From contig JAFEFZ010000241.1 of NCBI GenBank assembly GCA_018240325.1, forward strand, positions 1-64,000: a stretch of 64,000 bases of DNA, written 5' to 3'. Source of the stretch: Pseudomonadota bacterium (GTDB taxonomy: Bacteria > Pseudomonadota > Gammaproteobacteria > Burkholderiales > Burkholderiaceae_C). Positions 56,336 through 64,000 of this stretch are shown piece after piece. Below the pieces are notes generated by a model that saw only the letters and a program-made list of their open reading frames with translations, had not been told where the DNA came from and did not search any database. Within the stretch, counting starts at the first letter, position 1, and the number at the start of each line of letters is the position of its first letter. The position numbers and the translations under genes were made by a program.

Positions 56336-58480
56336 TCAGGCCGTGCCCTGGTACAGCTCCAGCAGCTTGCGGCGCAGCAGCTTGCCGGTGGGCGTGCGCG
56401 GCAGCATGTCGATCGGCAGCAGCTGCGACGGGCGCTGGTACGGCGGCAGCGCGGCGATGCGCCGGTCCAGCTCGGCGCGCAGCGCCTTGACGTCGGCCGC
56501 GCCGGCCGAGTAGTAGTACGCGACCGCGCCCATGCCGTCGGCATCCGAGACCCACACTGCCGCGCCTTCGCGCAGCCCCGGCAGGCCGGCGCCCAGGCGC
56601 TCTTCCAGATCGACCAGGTTCACCCAGCGGCCCTTGACCTTGACCATCGAATCCTCGCGCCCGGCAAAGCGCCAGTGGCCCGACTCGGTGCGCAGGAACA
56701 GGTCGGCCGGGCAGAAGCGGCCGTCGCGGAAGCTGTCGGCCTGCGCGGCCGGGCGGTCGAGGTAGCCCAGCGCCTGCATCGGGCTGCGGATCAGCAGCCG
56801 CGTCGGCGTGCCGGCCGCCACCGCGTCGGCGTCCAGCGGCTCGGCCTGCGTGCCCGGCGACACGCACAGCGCGTCGTCGCCGTCGACCGCCGTCAGCACC
56901 AGCACCAGCACTTCCGACGCGCCGTAGCCGTCGATCATCGGCAGCCCGGTCGCGTCGCGCCAGGCCTGGCGCAGGCTGGCCGGCAGCGCCTCGCCGGCCG
57001 ACACGCACACGCGCACGCCGGCATCGGCGACGGCGCGTGCGCGCCCTTCGTGCAGCAGCGCGCGGTACAGCGACGGCACGCTGAACAGCACGGTCGGCCG
57101 GCGCTGCACGACGGTGGCGGCCACCGTCTCCGGCGTCGGCCACTGCGCATCGAGGATCAGCGTCGCGCCCAGGCGCAGGCCCGCGAGCAGCAGGTTGGTC
57201 AGCGGGTACGCGAAGAACAGCTTGGAGCTGGCATAGAGCCGGTCGTCGGGCCGGATGCCCATGCGCTCGGCCGAGATGCGGCCGACTTCGCGCACGCAGC
57301 GGTGCGCGTGCACCACCGCCTTGGGCTTGCCCGAAGTGCCCGAGGTGTGCAGCCAGAAGGCCGGCGTGTCCGGGTCGACGATCGCCGGCGCGTCGGGCTG
57401 CGCCGCCGCCACCGCGCGCCGGCCTTCAGCCAGCGGGATCACGTGCGCGCGCCAGGGCTCGGGCGTGTCGGCGTCGGTCTCGGCGACGATCACGTTGAAG
57501 CCGGCTTCCTCGAGGATGTACTGCCACTCGGGCGCCGGCACGCGCGGGTTCACGCCCACCGCGATGCCGCCGGCCCAGATCGTGCCGAGCCAGCACACGA
57601 CCCAGTCCAACCCGTCGGGCAGCTTGACCGCGACGCGGTCGCCGGGCCGCAGGCCGCGCGCGCGCCACACCGCCGCGGCGCGCGCGACCCGGTCGCGCAG
57701 CTCGGCGTAGCTCAGGCGCTCGTCGCCGCATTCGATCGCGATCTTGGCGCCGTCGTGCGGCGCGAGCAGCAGTTGCGCAGCGTTCAGCGGCGCGCCATGC
57801 GCGGCGTCGGCGCCGGCTGCAGGCGCGCCGAACAGCCCCGGCATGCGGTCGCGCCAGCGCGCGAACTCGGTGGTCAGGATGCTGACGTGCTCGCGCTCCT
57901 CGGCCGCGAGTTCGGCGTACAGCCGGTGTTCGGCCGAATCGGGCGCGCAGTGGGCGGCGCGCTCGCTGAAGAAGGCGACCGCGCGCTTCTCGAGCCCGAT
58001 CGCCAGCTTGAAAAGGCCGGCCGCGTCGCGCGGCGGCTCCCCGGTGCCGGCGTAGACGGCGGCCGTCTCCAGCCGGAACTGCGGCGACGGATCGGGCAGG
58101 TCGAGGTGGTAGCGGCGCGCGAGCGTCTCCATGTGCTCGCCCTCCATCACCGCGAAGCGGCCGAAGAGGGTGCGCAGCTCGGCGTCGTCGCAGTCGAGCG
58201 CGGCGCGCTGGTAGAAGGCGCGGCCGCCGAGCTCGATCTCGAACGCGGTGCGCACCGCGGCGGTGGCAGCGGCCTCGTGGCCGGCGGCCGCTGCCGGCTC
58301 GGCGCGCAGCTCGAGCCGGCCGCCGCACTGCGGGCAGCGCCCGTAGGGGAAGGCGAAGCCTTCGCTGACCTTGCCGCAGCCGGTGCAGCGCCACTGCATC
58401 GGCGCACCGGCGCAGCAGATGTACGGGCCGTCGTCCTCGTCGTCGAGCGGCTGGTGGCACTTGGGGCAGAGCACGGTCAT
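56336..58480 (-). CDS. Fusion of zinc-ribbon/rubrerythrin-like domain with aryl-CoA ligase
   Basis: The ATG at 58480 has AGGAG eight bases upstream. Of 714 residues, 1-60 hold three or four Cys pairs (CPKC, CTGC, CPQC) as zinc ribbons or rubredoxin-like sites. About 70-235 is a ferritin-like rubrerythrin fold with ligands in AFEIELGGRAFYQRA, MEGEHMETLARR, GLEKRAVAFFSE and AEEREHVSIL. About 250-714 is an AMP-forming ligase with TSGTSGKPKAVVHAH, GYGASEV, REDSMVKVKGRWVN and catalytic lysine PRTPTGKLLRRK. The ligase part resembles benzoate/4-hydroxybenzoate-CoA ligases (normally about 520 residues). Its place points to activation of 4-hydroxybenzoate. Such a fusion is unfamiliar to me. Confidence 0.85.
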   Translation of the reverse strand: MTVLCPKCHQPLDDEDDGPYICCAGAPMQWRCTGCGKVSEGFAFPYGRCPQCGGRLELRAEPAAAAGHEAAATAAVRTAFEIELGGRAFYQRAALDCDDAELRTLFGRFAVMEGEHMETLARRYHLDLPDPSPQFRLETAAVYAGTGEPPRDAAGLFKLAIGLEKRAVAFFSERAAHCAPDSAEHRLYAELAAEEREHVSILTTEFARWRDRMPGLFGAPAAGADAAHGAPLNAAQLLLAPHDGAKIAIECGDERLSYAELRDRVARAAAVWRARGLRPGDRVAVKLPDGLDWVVCWLGTIWAGGIAVGVNPRVPAPEWQYILEEAGFNVIVAETDADTPEPWRAHVIPLAEGRRAVAAAQPDAPAIVDPDTPAFWLHTSGTSGKPKAVVHAHRCVREVGRISAERMGIRPDDRLYASSKLFFAYPLTNLLLAGLRLGATLILDAQWPTPETVAATVVQRRPTVLFSVPSLYRALLHEGRARAVADAGVRVCVSAGEALPASLRQAWRDATGLPMIDGYGASEVLVLVLTAVDGDDALCVSPGTQAEPLDADAVAAGTPTRLLIRSPMQALGYLDRPAAQADSFRDGRFCPADLFLRTESGHWRFAGREDSMVKVKGRWVNLVDLEERLGAGLPGLREGAAVWVSDADGMGAVAYYYSAGAADVKALRAELDRRIAALPPYQRPSQLLPIDMLPRTPTGKLLRRKLLELYQGTA

Positions 58481-58511
58481 CGGGCAACTCCTGGGGTGGC
58501 GCGGCGCATCG

Positions 58512-60848
58512 TCACGAGGCCTCGCCCACCGCTTGCGGGGCTTCGAAGGCGGCCACCTGTTCGGGCGACGGCGGCCAGTCGGCGCGCCCGCCCTGCAGCC
58601 AGGCGCCGATCGCGCGTGCGGCACGGCGGCCGGCGGCCATCGCCAGGATCACGGTGGCGCCGCCGGTCACGATGTCGCCGCCGGCGAACACACCGCGCAG
58701 CGAGGTGGCCTGGGTGCTGTCGTCGGCGGCGATGTAGCCGCGGCGGTCGAGCTCGAGCCCCGGCGTCGCGCGGCCGACGATCGGGTTGGCCTTGGTGCCG
58801 AGCGCGTAGATCACGGTGTCGCACGGCCATTCGACGAACTCACCTTCCAGCGGCACCGGCGAGCGGCGGCCGCGCGCGTCGGGCTCGCCCAGCGTCATGC
58901 GCTGCGCGCGCAGCGCGCGCACGTCGCCGTCGTCGTTGACCAGCACCTCCACCGGCGCGTGCAGGAACGAGAACACCACGCCCTCTTCCTTGGCGTGGCG
59001 CAATTCCTCGACGCGCGCCGGCGCCTCGGCCTCGGAGCGCCGGTACACGCAGCGCACCTCGGGCGCGCCCAGGCGCCGCGCCACGCGCAGGCAGTCCATC
59101 GCGGTGTTGCCGGCGCCGATCACGATCACGCGTTCGCCCAGCGCGATCGGCGTGTCGCGGTACGGGAAGCGGTCGCCTCCCATCAGGTTCACGCGGGTCA
59201 GGAACTCGTTGGCCGAATAGACCTGGCCAGCGAACTCGCCCGGGATGCCGAGGAAGGCCGGCGCGCCCGCACCGGCGGCGACGAACACGGCGTCGAAACC
59301 CATCGCGCCGGTGAGCTGGTCGATCTTGAAGGTCTTGCCGATGACCTTGTTGGTCTCGAACTTCACGCCGGCATCGCGCAGGCGGTTGACTTCGCGGTCG
59401 ATGATGTCGCGCGGCAGCCGGAACGACGGGATGCCGTAGCGCAGCACGCCGCCGACCACGTGCAGCGCCTCGTACACCGTGACCTCGACGCCGAGCTTGA
59501 CCAGGTCGGCCGCCGCGGCCAGGCCGCCCGGGCCCGAGCCGACGATCGCCACCCGGCCGGCGCCGTCGTGCTGCGGCACCTCTGCCGCGCGCGGGCGCGC
59601 GTTGTCGCCGACGAAGCGCTCGAGCCGGCCGATCGCCACCGGCTCCATCTTCGCCTTGACGAGCACGCACTGCGCTTCGCACTGGCTCTCCTGCGGGCAC
59701 ACGCGGCCGCACACCGACGGGAACGGGCTCGAGTCGTAGATCGCGTCGACCGCGGACTCCAGGTCGCGCAGCAGCAGGTGGCGGATGAAGCGCGGGATGT
59801 CAATGCGCACCGGGCAGCCTTCGATGCAGGTGGGCTTGATGCACTGGATGCAGCGCTCGCTCTCGCGCAGCGCCGCCGCCCAGTCGTAGCCGAGGTTGAC
59901 CTCGTCGAAGCTGGCGGCGCGCTCGGCGGCGTCGCGCTCGGGCATCGGCACCTGCACGCGCTCGAGCGCCGAATACTTCTTGTAGGTGCGCTTGCCCTGC
60001 TTGACCAGCAGCTCCTCGAGGCTGCAGACGTGGTCGAGGTCGGCGTTGGCCTGCTGCTCCTCCTTCTTGAAGCGCTTCTGGCGCGCGAGCAGCTCCTTGA
60101 AGTCGATCTGGTGCGCGTCGAAGTCGGGGCCGTCGACGCAGGCGAAGCGGACCTCGCCGCCCACGGTGACGCGGCACGAGCCGCACATGCCGGTGCCGTC
60201 GACCATGATCGTGTTCAGCGACACCATCGTGCGCACGCCCGACGGGCGCGTGACTTCGGTGCACGCATGCATCATCGGCATCGGCCCGATCGCGACCACC
60301 AGGTCGGGGCGGTCGCGCTCGATCAATTCGGCCAGCGCCGCGGTCACGAAGCCGGGCCGGCCGGCGCTGCCGTCGTCGGTGCACAGGATCAGCTCGTCGG
60401 CCCAGGCGGCGAGCTTGTCGTCCCAGAACACCAGGTCCTGGTTGCGGAAGCCGACGATGCAGGTGGTGCGGTTGCCCGCCTGCTTGAAGGCACGCAGCTG
60501 CGGGTACACCGGCGCCACGCCCAGCCCGCCGCCGACGAACACCACGTGGCCCACCTTCTGCACATGCTGCGGCAGCCCGAGCGGGCCGACGAAATCGGCG
60601 AACTCGTCGCCGGCGGCGTAGCGGTCGCGCATCTCGCGCGTGGTGCGCCCGAGCGCCTGCACCACCACGGTGACGCTGCCGCGCTCGCGGTCGAAGTCGG
60701 CCACGGTCAGCGGGATGCGCTCGCCGGCTTCGTCCAGCCGCAGCATCACGAAGTGGCCCGGCTCGGCGGCGTTGGCGACGTCGGGTGCGTCGATCTCCCA
60801 CAGGAAGGTCTGCTCGGAGAACTGCTCTCGCTGGAGGATTCGCGTCAT
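58512..60848 (-). CDS. Fused NfnA-NfnB-like oxidoreductase (ferredoxin:NAD(P) type)
   Basis: Of 778 residues, 1-215 form an FNR-type FAD/NAD domain and CGSCRVTVGG near 223 starts a [2Fe-2S] loop. This is the layout of NfnA/PyrK proteins. From about 300 the protein is GltD/NfnB-like, with cluster cysteines CIQCIKPTCIEGCPV and CGRVCPQESQCEAQC, FAD motif GSGPGGLAAAADLVK and NAD(P) motif GAGNTAMDCLRVARR. In NfnAB these parts bifurcate electrons between NADPH, NAD and ferredoxin. Azoarcus bzd clusters encode a GltD-like BzdV for ferredoxin reduction, so this fused enzyme is the natural electron source for benzoyl-CoA reductase. It ends 31 bases before the ligase start: one operon. Confidence 0.85.
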   Translation of the reverse strand: MTRILQREQFSEQTFLWEIDAPDVANAAEPGHFVMLRLDEAGERIPLTVADFDRERGSVTVVVQALGRTTREMRDRYAAGDEFADFVGPLGLPQHVQKVGHVVFVGGGLGVAPVYPQLRAFKQAGNRTTCIVGFRNQDLVFWDDKLAAWADELILCTDDGSAGRPGFVTAALAELIERDRPDLVVAIGPMPMMHACTEVTRPSGVRTMVSLNTIMVDGTGMCGSCRVTVGGEVRFACVDGPDFDAHQIDFKELLARQKRFKKEEQQANADLDHVCSLEELLVKQGKRTYKKYSALERVQVPMPERDAAERAASFDEVNLGYDWAAALRESERCIQCIKPTCIEGCPVRIDIPRFIRHLLLRDLESAVDAIYDSSPFPSVCGRVCPQESQCEAQCVLVKAKMEPVAIGRLERFVGDNARPRAAEVPQHDGAGRVAIVGSGPGGLAAAADLVKLGVEVTVYEALHVVGGVLRYGIPSFRLPRDIIDREVNRLRDAGVKFETNKVIGKTFKIDQLTGAMGFDAVFVAAGAGAPAFLGIPGEFAGQVYSANEFLTRVNLMGGDRFPYRDTPIALGERVIVIGAGNTAMDCLRVARRLGAPEVRCVYRRSEAEAPARVEELRHAKEEGVVFSFLHAPVEVLVNDDGDVRALRAQRMTLGEPDARGRRSPVPLEGEFVEWPCDTVIYALGTKANPIVGRATPGLELDRRGYIAADDSTQATSLRGVFAGGDIVTGGATVILAMAAGRRAARAIGAWLQGGRADWPPSPEQVAAFEAPQAVGEAS

Positions 60849-61342
60849 GGCATCGAATGGATTGGGCCGCGGGGATTGGCCGGCCGAACGCCGGCCGCTT
60901 CGACACGGTCCGCCGCCGTGCAGGGCATCGCATCAGGCCGCCGCCGGGCGGCGGCGGCAGGGCCGGCGCGGCTCACCGCCCCGCCCTCGAGGCGCGTCCG
61001 GCAGCCGTCATCGCTGCACCCTGCTGCGCCCCAAGCCGTCGGTCATCGCCTGCTGCCTCGTGAGTGATCCGGGCACAGCATAGGACGCAGCCCGCGCAGC
61101 GGCTATGCAGGCGCACCCGCAGGCGAAGGCCTAAGTGCGGAACAATTGATGCAGCTCAAGTACATCTTCAAATCGGCGCACGCGCATCGTGCGCCGTGTC
61201 ACCACGCGTGCAAGGCCGGCTGCGCTGCGGGCCCGGCCTGCCGAAGCGTCAGCGGCGCTTGGCCGCGCAACCGAGCGCCGCCCCGATCGGCGATCAGCGA
61301 CAGGCGATCGGCGCAACCGCCGCGGCGGCCGCGGCATCCCGA
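60849..61342. other. Non-coding region upstream of the nfnAB-ligase operon
   Basis: No supported gene was found. It holds GC hairpins (GGCCGGC at 60878-60884 with GCCGGCC at 60890-60896), a TATGCT hexamer on the minus strand near 61077-61082 and an FNR-like site at 61146-61159. Promoters for the operon probably lie here. Confidence 0.45.
61146..61159. promoter_or_regulatory. FNR-like site upstream of the nfnAB-ligase operon
   Basis: TTGATGCAGCTCAA matches TTGAT-N4-ATCAA with one mismatch. It lies about 300 bp before the fused oxidoreductase ATG and roughly 80 bp from a possible minus-strand start. The perfect FNR box before bzdN makes joint anaerobic control plausible. Confidence 0.45.
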
Positions 61343-62596
61343 TCAGAGCAGCTGGAACGCCAGGATCGCGATGATCGTCGGCCCCAGCGCGGCGGCGAAC
61401 AGCCCCAGCGGATGAATGGCACCCTGGTCGAAGTGCCCGCGCAGGATCGCGAAGCCGGCCGGGTTGGGGGCGTTGGCGATCACGGTCAGCCCGCCGCCGG
61501 TGACGGCACCGGCCACGAGCGCGAACTTGAACTCGTCGCTGAGCCCTTCGACCAGCGAGCCGAGGTAGGTCAGCGCGGCGTTGTCGGTGATCGCGGTGAG
61601 CGCAGTCGCACCGTAGAACACCGTGTTGGCGTCCATGCCGCGCAGCAGCGGCTCGAGCCACCACCGCTGCTGGCCGCCGAGCACCACCAGCCCGGCCAGG
61701 AAGAAGGCCACCAGCAGGCCTTCGCGCAGGATCAGCCGGTCCTGGAAGTGCGGGTAGGCGGTCGCCAGGCCCATGAAGAACAGGAACAGCCCCATGAACA
61801 CCGCCGGATGGTGCGAGAACGCGACCACTCCGGCCAGGAACAGCACGTGCAGCACGATCACCCACGCGGGCAACCGGCCGCTGCCGCCGCTTTCGGTGCG
61901 CGGCAGCGCGGCCAGCTCGCGCCGGAACAGCACCGCAGCCGCCAGCGCATTGACGCCGACCGCGACCGCCGCCTTCCACCCGAAGTTCGCCAGCATGTGC
62001 CAGCTGTCCCAGCCCCACTTCGACGCGACCATCAGCACCGGCGGCGCGGCGAACGAGGTCAGCGTGCCGCCGATCGACACGTTGACGAACAGCACGCCGA
62101 GCGTCGCGTACTTGAGCTTCTGCGACACGCTGCCGACGCTGAACAGCCTGTCGCGCAGCATGATCGCGGCCAGCGTCATCGCCGCGGGTTCGGTGATGAA
62201 CGATCCGAGCAGCGGCACGAAGGCCAGCGCCACGAAGTAGAAGGCCATGCTGCCGGCCAGCGGCACCAGGCGCGCGATCACGTCCACCGCGTCGCGTGCC
62301 AGCTGCAGGATCGCGCGGCTGCCGGCGACGACCATGATCACGAACACGAACATCGGCTCGGTGAAGTTGCGCGAGTCGAGGTAGGCGGTTGCCGCATCGC
62401 GCCCTTGCAGCGCCAGCATCGCCAGCATCAGCACCATCGCCCAGAAGCCGAAGACCACCTCGACCTCGCCCAGCAGGTGCCAGATGCCGGCGTGCTCGGG
62501 GTTGCGGTGTGCCAGTCCCTCGAAGAACTTCGTGGAGAAGGTGTGCACCACCGCCACCGCGAACAGGCCGGCGCCCACGACTTCGATGGTGCTCAT
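61343..62596 (-). CDS. Putative Na+/H+ antiporter (ArsB/NhaD-like superfamily)
   Basis: The 417-residue membrane protein starts at the ATG at 62596. It has about eleven hydrophobic segments and conserved polar spots SFITEPAAMTLAAIML, GTLTSFAAPPVLMVA, GATALTAITDNAALTYLGSL and TVIANAPNPAGFAIL. This pattern belongs to a family annotated as putative Na+/H+ antiporters within the ion-transporter superfamily. It stands alone, with divergent DNA on its 5' side. Link to phenol metabolism is not evident. Confidence 0.8.
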   Translation of the reverse strand: MSTIEVVGAGLFAVAVVHTFSTKFFEGLAHRNPEHAGIWHLLGEVEVVFGFWAMVLMLAMLALQGRDAATAYLDSRNFTEPMFVFVIMVVAGSRAILQLARDAVDVIARLVPLAGSMAFYFVALAFVPLLGSFITEPAAMTLAAIMLRDRLFSVGSVSQKLKYATLGVLFVNVSIGGTLTSFAAPPVLMVASKWGWDSWHMLANFGWKAAVAVGVNALAAAVLFRRELAALPRTESGGSGRLPAWVIVLHVLFLAGVVAFSHHPAVFMGLFLFFMGLATAYPHFQDRLILREGLLVAFFLAGLVVLGGQQRWWLEPLLRGMDANTVFYGATALTAITDNAALTYLGSLVEGLSDEFKFALVAGAVTGGGLTVIANAPNPAGFAILRGHFDQGAIHPLGLFAAALGPTIIAILAFQLL

Positions 62597-62913
62597 GCTT
62601 GCCTTCTTCGACGAAGTTGTCCGCAGGGCCCGCGCGATCCGCGGTGCGCCCGCCCGGGAGCGGAACGGGCGCCGGCCCATTGTGCCCTGCCCCTTCGCAC
62701 CGGCCCTGCGTCGATCCCGCATGGCCGGTCCGGTCTTGGCACCGCCGGCGCGCCGCCCCGAATCGATCGCGGCCAGGGCCTGCCGGCCGCCAGGCCGATG
62801 CGGCTGCGGCAGCGCCGCCGCGGCTGCCGGCCCGCAATCTTGCCCGGCAGCGCGACGCGAGGCAGACTTGCCGGAACCTCTCAGCCTCTCAGGCCAGCCT
62901 GCAGCGCACCGCC
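62597..62913. other. Divergent intergenic region without recognised features
   Basis: The stretch lies between the divergently transcribed antiporter and pentapeptide genes. I see only GC-rich sequence and no convincing promoter hexamers, repeats or genes. Confidence 0.4.
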
Positions 62914-64000
62914 ATGCCGACACGAGCCGCATCCGCCGGGTTCACCGGCAACCAGGCCGACCTGGACGAGTTCCTGCGGCTGTGCGCCACGCCGCTGCAC
63001 AGCGGCGCGCGCGGCGAGGCGCTGGTGCGCTGGCAGATCTACAACACCGTGGCCGTGCCGACCGAAGCTGCGCGCCGGCGGCGCGAGCGGGGCGAAGTGC
63101 TGTGGCGCAAGGGCGACCACCGCTACGAGCCGCGCCGGGTCGACCTCAGCGGCGCGGACCTGGGCACGCTCAGCCTCGGGCGCGTCAAGCTGCGCGGCGC
63201 GATCCTCGACCGGGTGCAGGTGCGCGGGTTCTTCAAGGCCGCCGACTTCCGGGGCGCCCGGTTGCGCGCGGCCGACCTGCAGGGCGTGCAGTTTCTCGGT
63301 GCCGACCTGCGCGAGGCCGACCTGGGCGGGGCCGACCTGCGCGGCGCATCGTTCGAAGGCGCGCGGCTCGACGGCTGCACGATGGATGCCCGCACCCAGC
63401 TCGACGGGGCCGCCTTCGTCGGCGCGAGCCTGGCGCGCGCCCGGCTTGCGGGCGCCCGCCTCGACGGCTGCGACCTGCGCGGCTGCAGCCTGGTCGGCGC
63501 CGATCTGCGCGGCACGAGCCTGCGCGGTGCGCGCGTCTACGGCTGCTCCGCCTGGGGCCTGACGCTGGACGACAGTGCCGAGCGGCGGCGCACGCTGCAT
63601 GCCGACCTGTCGATCGACCCGGCCGGCGGCCCGCTGCCGAGTGCGCCCAACCTGGAGCTGGCGCAGTTCATCTCCCTGCTGCTGCACAACCCGAAGCTGC
63701 GCGACGTGATCGACGCCGTCACCACGCGCGGCGTGCTGCTGCTCGGCCGCTTCACGCCCGAGCGCATCGCAGTGCTGCGCTCGCTGCGCGACGCGCTCGC
63801 GGCGCGCGGCTGGTATCCGATGCTGTTCGACTTCGAGCCGCCAACCCAGCGCGATACGCGCGAGACCGCCAAGGTGCTGGCCGGCCTGGCGGCGTTCATC
63901 ATCGCCGACGTCAGCGACGCGTCGAGCGTGCCGCTGGAACTGGAGACGCTGGTGACCGACTACGCGCTGCCGGTGATCGTGATCGCCGAAAAGGGCCGGC
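62914..64000 (+). CDS. Pentapeptide-repeat protein with C-terminal TIR-like domain (cut by window edge)
   Basis: The frame from the ATG at 62914 is open to the last base, so the 3' end is outside the window. Residues 1-70 are a helical N-terminal part. About 72-210 are pentapeptide repeats of the A(D/N)LXX type (VDLSGADLGTLSLG, ADLREADLGGADLRGASF, CDLRGCSLVGADLRGTSL), which form a right-handed beta-helix. After residue 240 a Rossmann-like domain appears (GVLLLGRFTPERIAVLRSLRDAL, PMLFDFEPPTQRD, AAFIIADVSDASSVPLEL), resembling the TIR-like ends of some cyanobacterial pentapeptide proteins. Function is unknown. Confidence 0.8.
   Translation, partial: MPTRAASAGFTGNQADLDEFLRLCATPLHSGARGEALVRWQIYNTVAVPTEAARRRRERGEVLWRKGDHRYEPRRVDLSGADLGTLSLGRVKLRGAILDRVQVRGFFKAADFRGARLRAADLQGVQFLGADLREADLGGADLRGASFEGARLDGCTMDARTQLDGAAFVGASLARARLAGARLDGCDLRGCSLVGADLRGTSLRGARVYGCSAWGLTLDDSAERRRTLHADLSIDPAGGPLPSAPNLELAQFISLLLHNPKLRDVIDAVTTRGVLLLGRFTPERIAVLRSLRDALAARGWYPMLFDFEPPTQRDTRETAKVLAGLAAFIIADVSDASSVPLELETLVTDYALPVIVIAEKGR

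Noticed and set aside
61146..61415. Small plus-strand frame (89 codons) starting at a TTG
   Set aside because: No ribosome site, no recognisable fold, and its 3' third runs antisense through the antiporter end.

Overview
The window is high-GC DNA from a proteobacterium, most likely a betaproteobacterium of the Burkholderiales/Rhodocyclales type with a facultatively anaerobic lifestyle. The evidence is gene content: several TRAP and tripartite-tricarboxylate (Bug) uptake proteins, MocR and XylR/DmpR-type regulators, FNR-type sites, and anaerobic phenol/benzoate genes arranged much as in Thauera, Azoarcus and Aromatoleum. No rRNA, tRNA or CRISPR array was seen, and the species cannot be named from this stretch.

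Region 1 (1-13420) is an accessory defence island. It begins with the tail of a HipA-type kinase gene. A truncated NERD-domain gene follows, reading in frame into a VapB antitoxin. A co-directional, mostly overlapping run comes next: vapC, a type III-like modification methyltransferase, an AAA ATPase with a DUF4276 partner, a Res-type helicase/nuclease, a second AAA ATPase (DUF3696 type), a PIN-like protein and an RNA ligase. The right edge carries repeats, a palindrome and a broken tyrosine integrase gene.

Region 2 (13443-31226) is transport, sensing and central metabolism. A minus-strand TRAP operon is interrupted by a 167-bp palindromic element. Then come a 2270-residue hybrid sensor kinase with seven GAF domains, a VOC-family gene remnant, a plus-strand TRAP operon followed by orphan TPP-dependent E1 alpha/beta genes, gdhA, and an EamA exporter.

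Region 3 (31310-37288) holds an octaheme hydroxylamine-oxidoreductase-like gene with haoB, a MocR regulator and a Bug-type binding protein.

Region 4 (37571-60848) is an anaerobic phenol module. On the plus strand, an FNR box precedes benzoyl-CoA reductase (bzdNOPQ type), a 31-codon ORF and a hemerythrin. On the minus strand, from a sigma-54 promoter, run ppsABC, ppcB, a flavin reductase, ppcD, ppcA, ppcC, a third ubiD, ubiX, a DUF120 riboflavin-kinase-like gene and a flavin-binding protein. A divergent XylR/DmpR-type regulator carries all the phenol-pocket and zinc residues known from MopR. Next to it are a PPOX protein, an unusual rubrerythrin-acyl-CoA ligase fusion and a fused NfnA-NfnB-like oxidoreductase. 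The inferred path is phenol to phenylphosphate (Pps), to 4-hydroxybenzoate (Ppc with prenylated FMN), to the CoA ester (ligase), to benzoyl-CoA, to the dienoyl-CoA (Bzd) with ferredoxin electrons. The 4-hydroxybenzoyl-CoA reductase, the ferredoxin and the later beta-oxidation genes are not in the window.

Region 5 (61343-64000) has a putative Na+/H+ antiporter and a pentapeptide-repeat protein running off the right edge.
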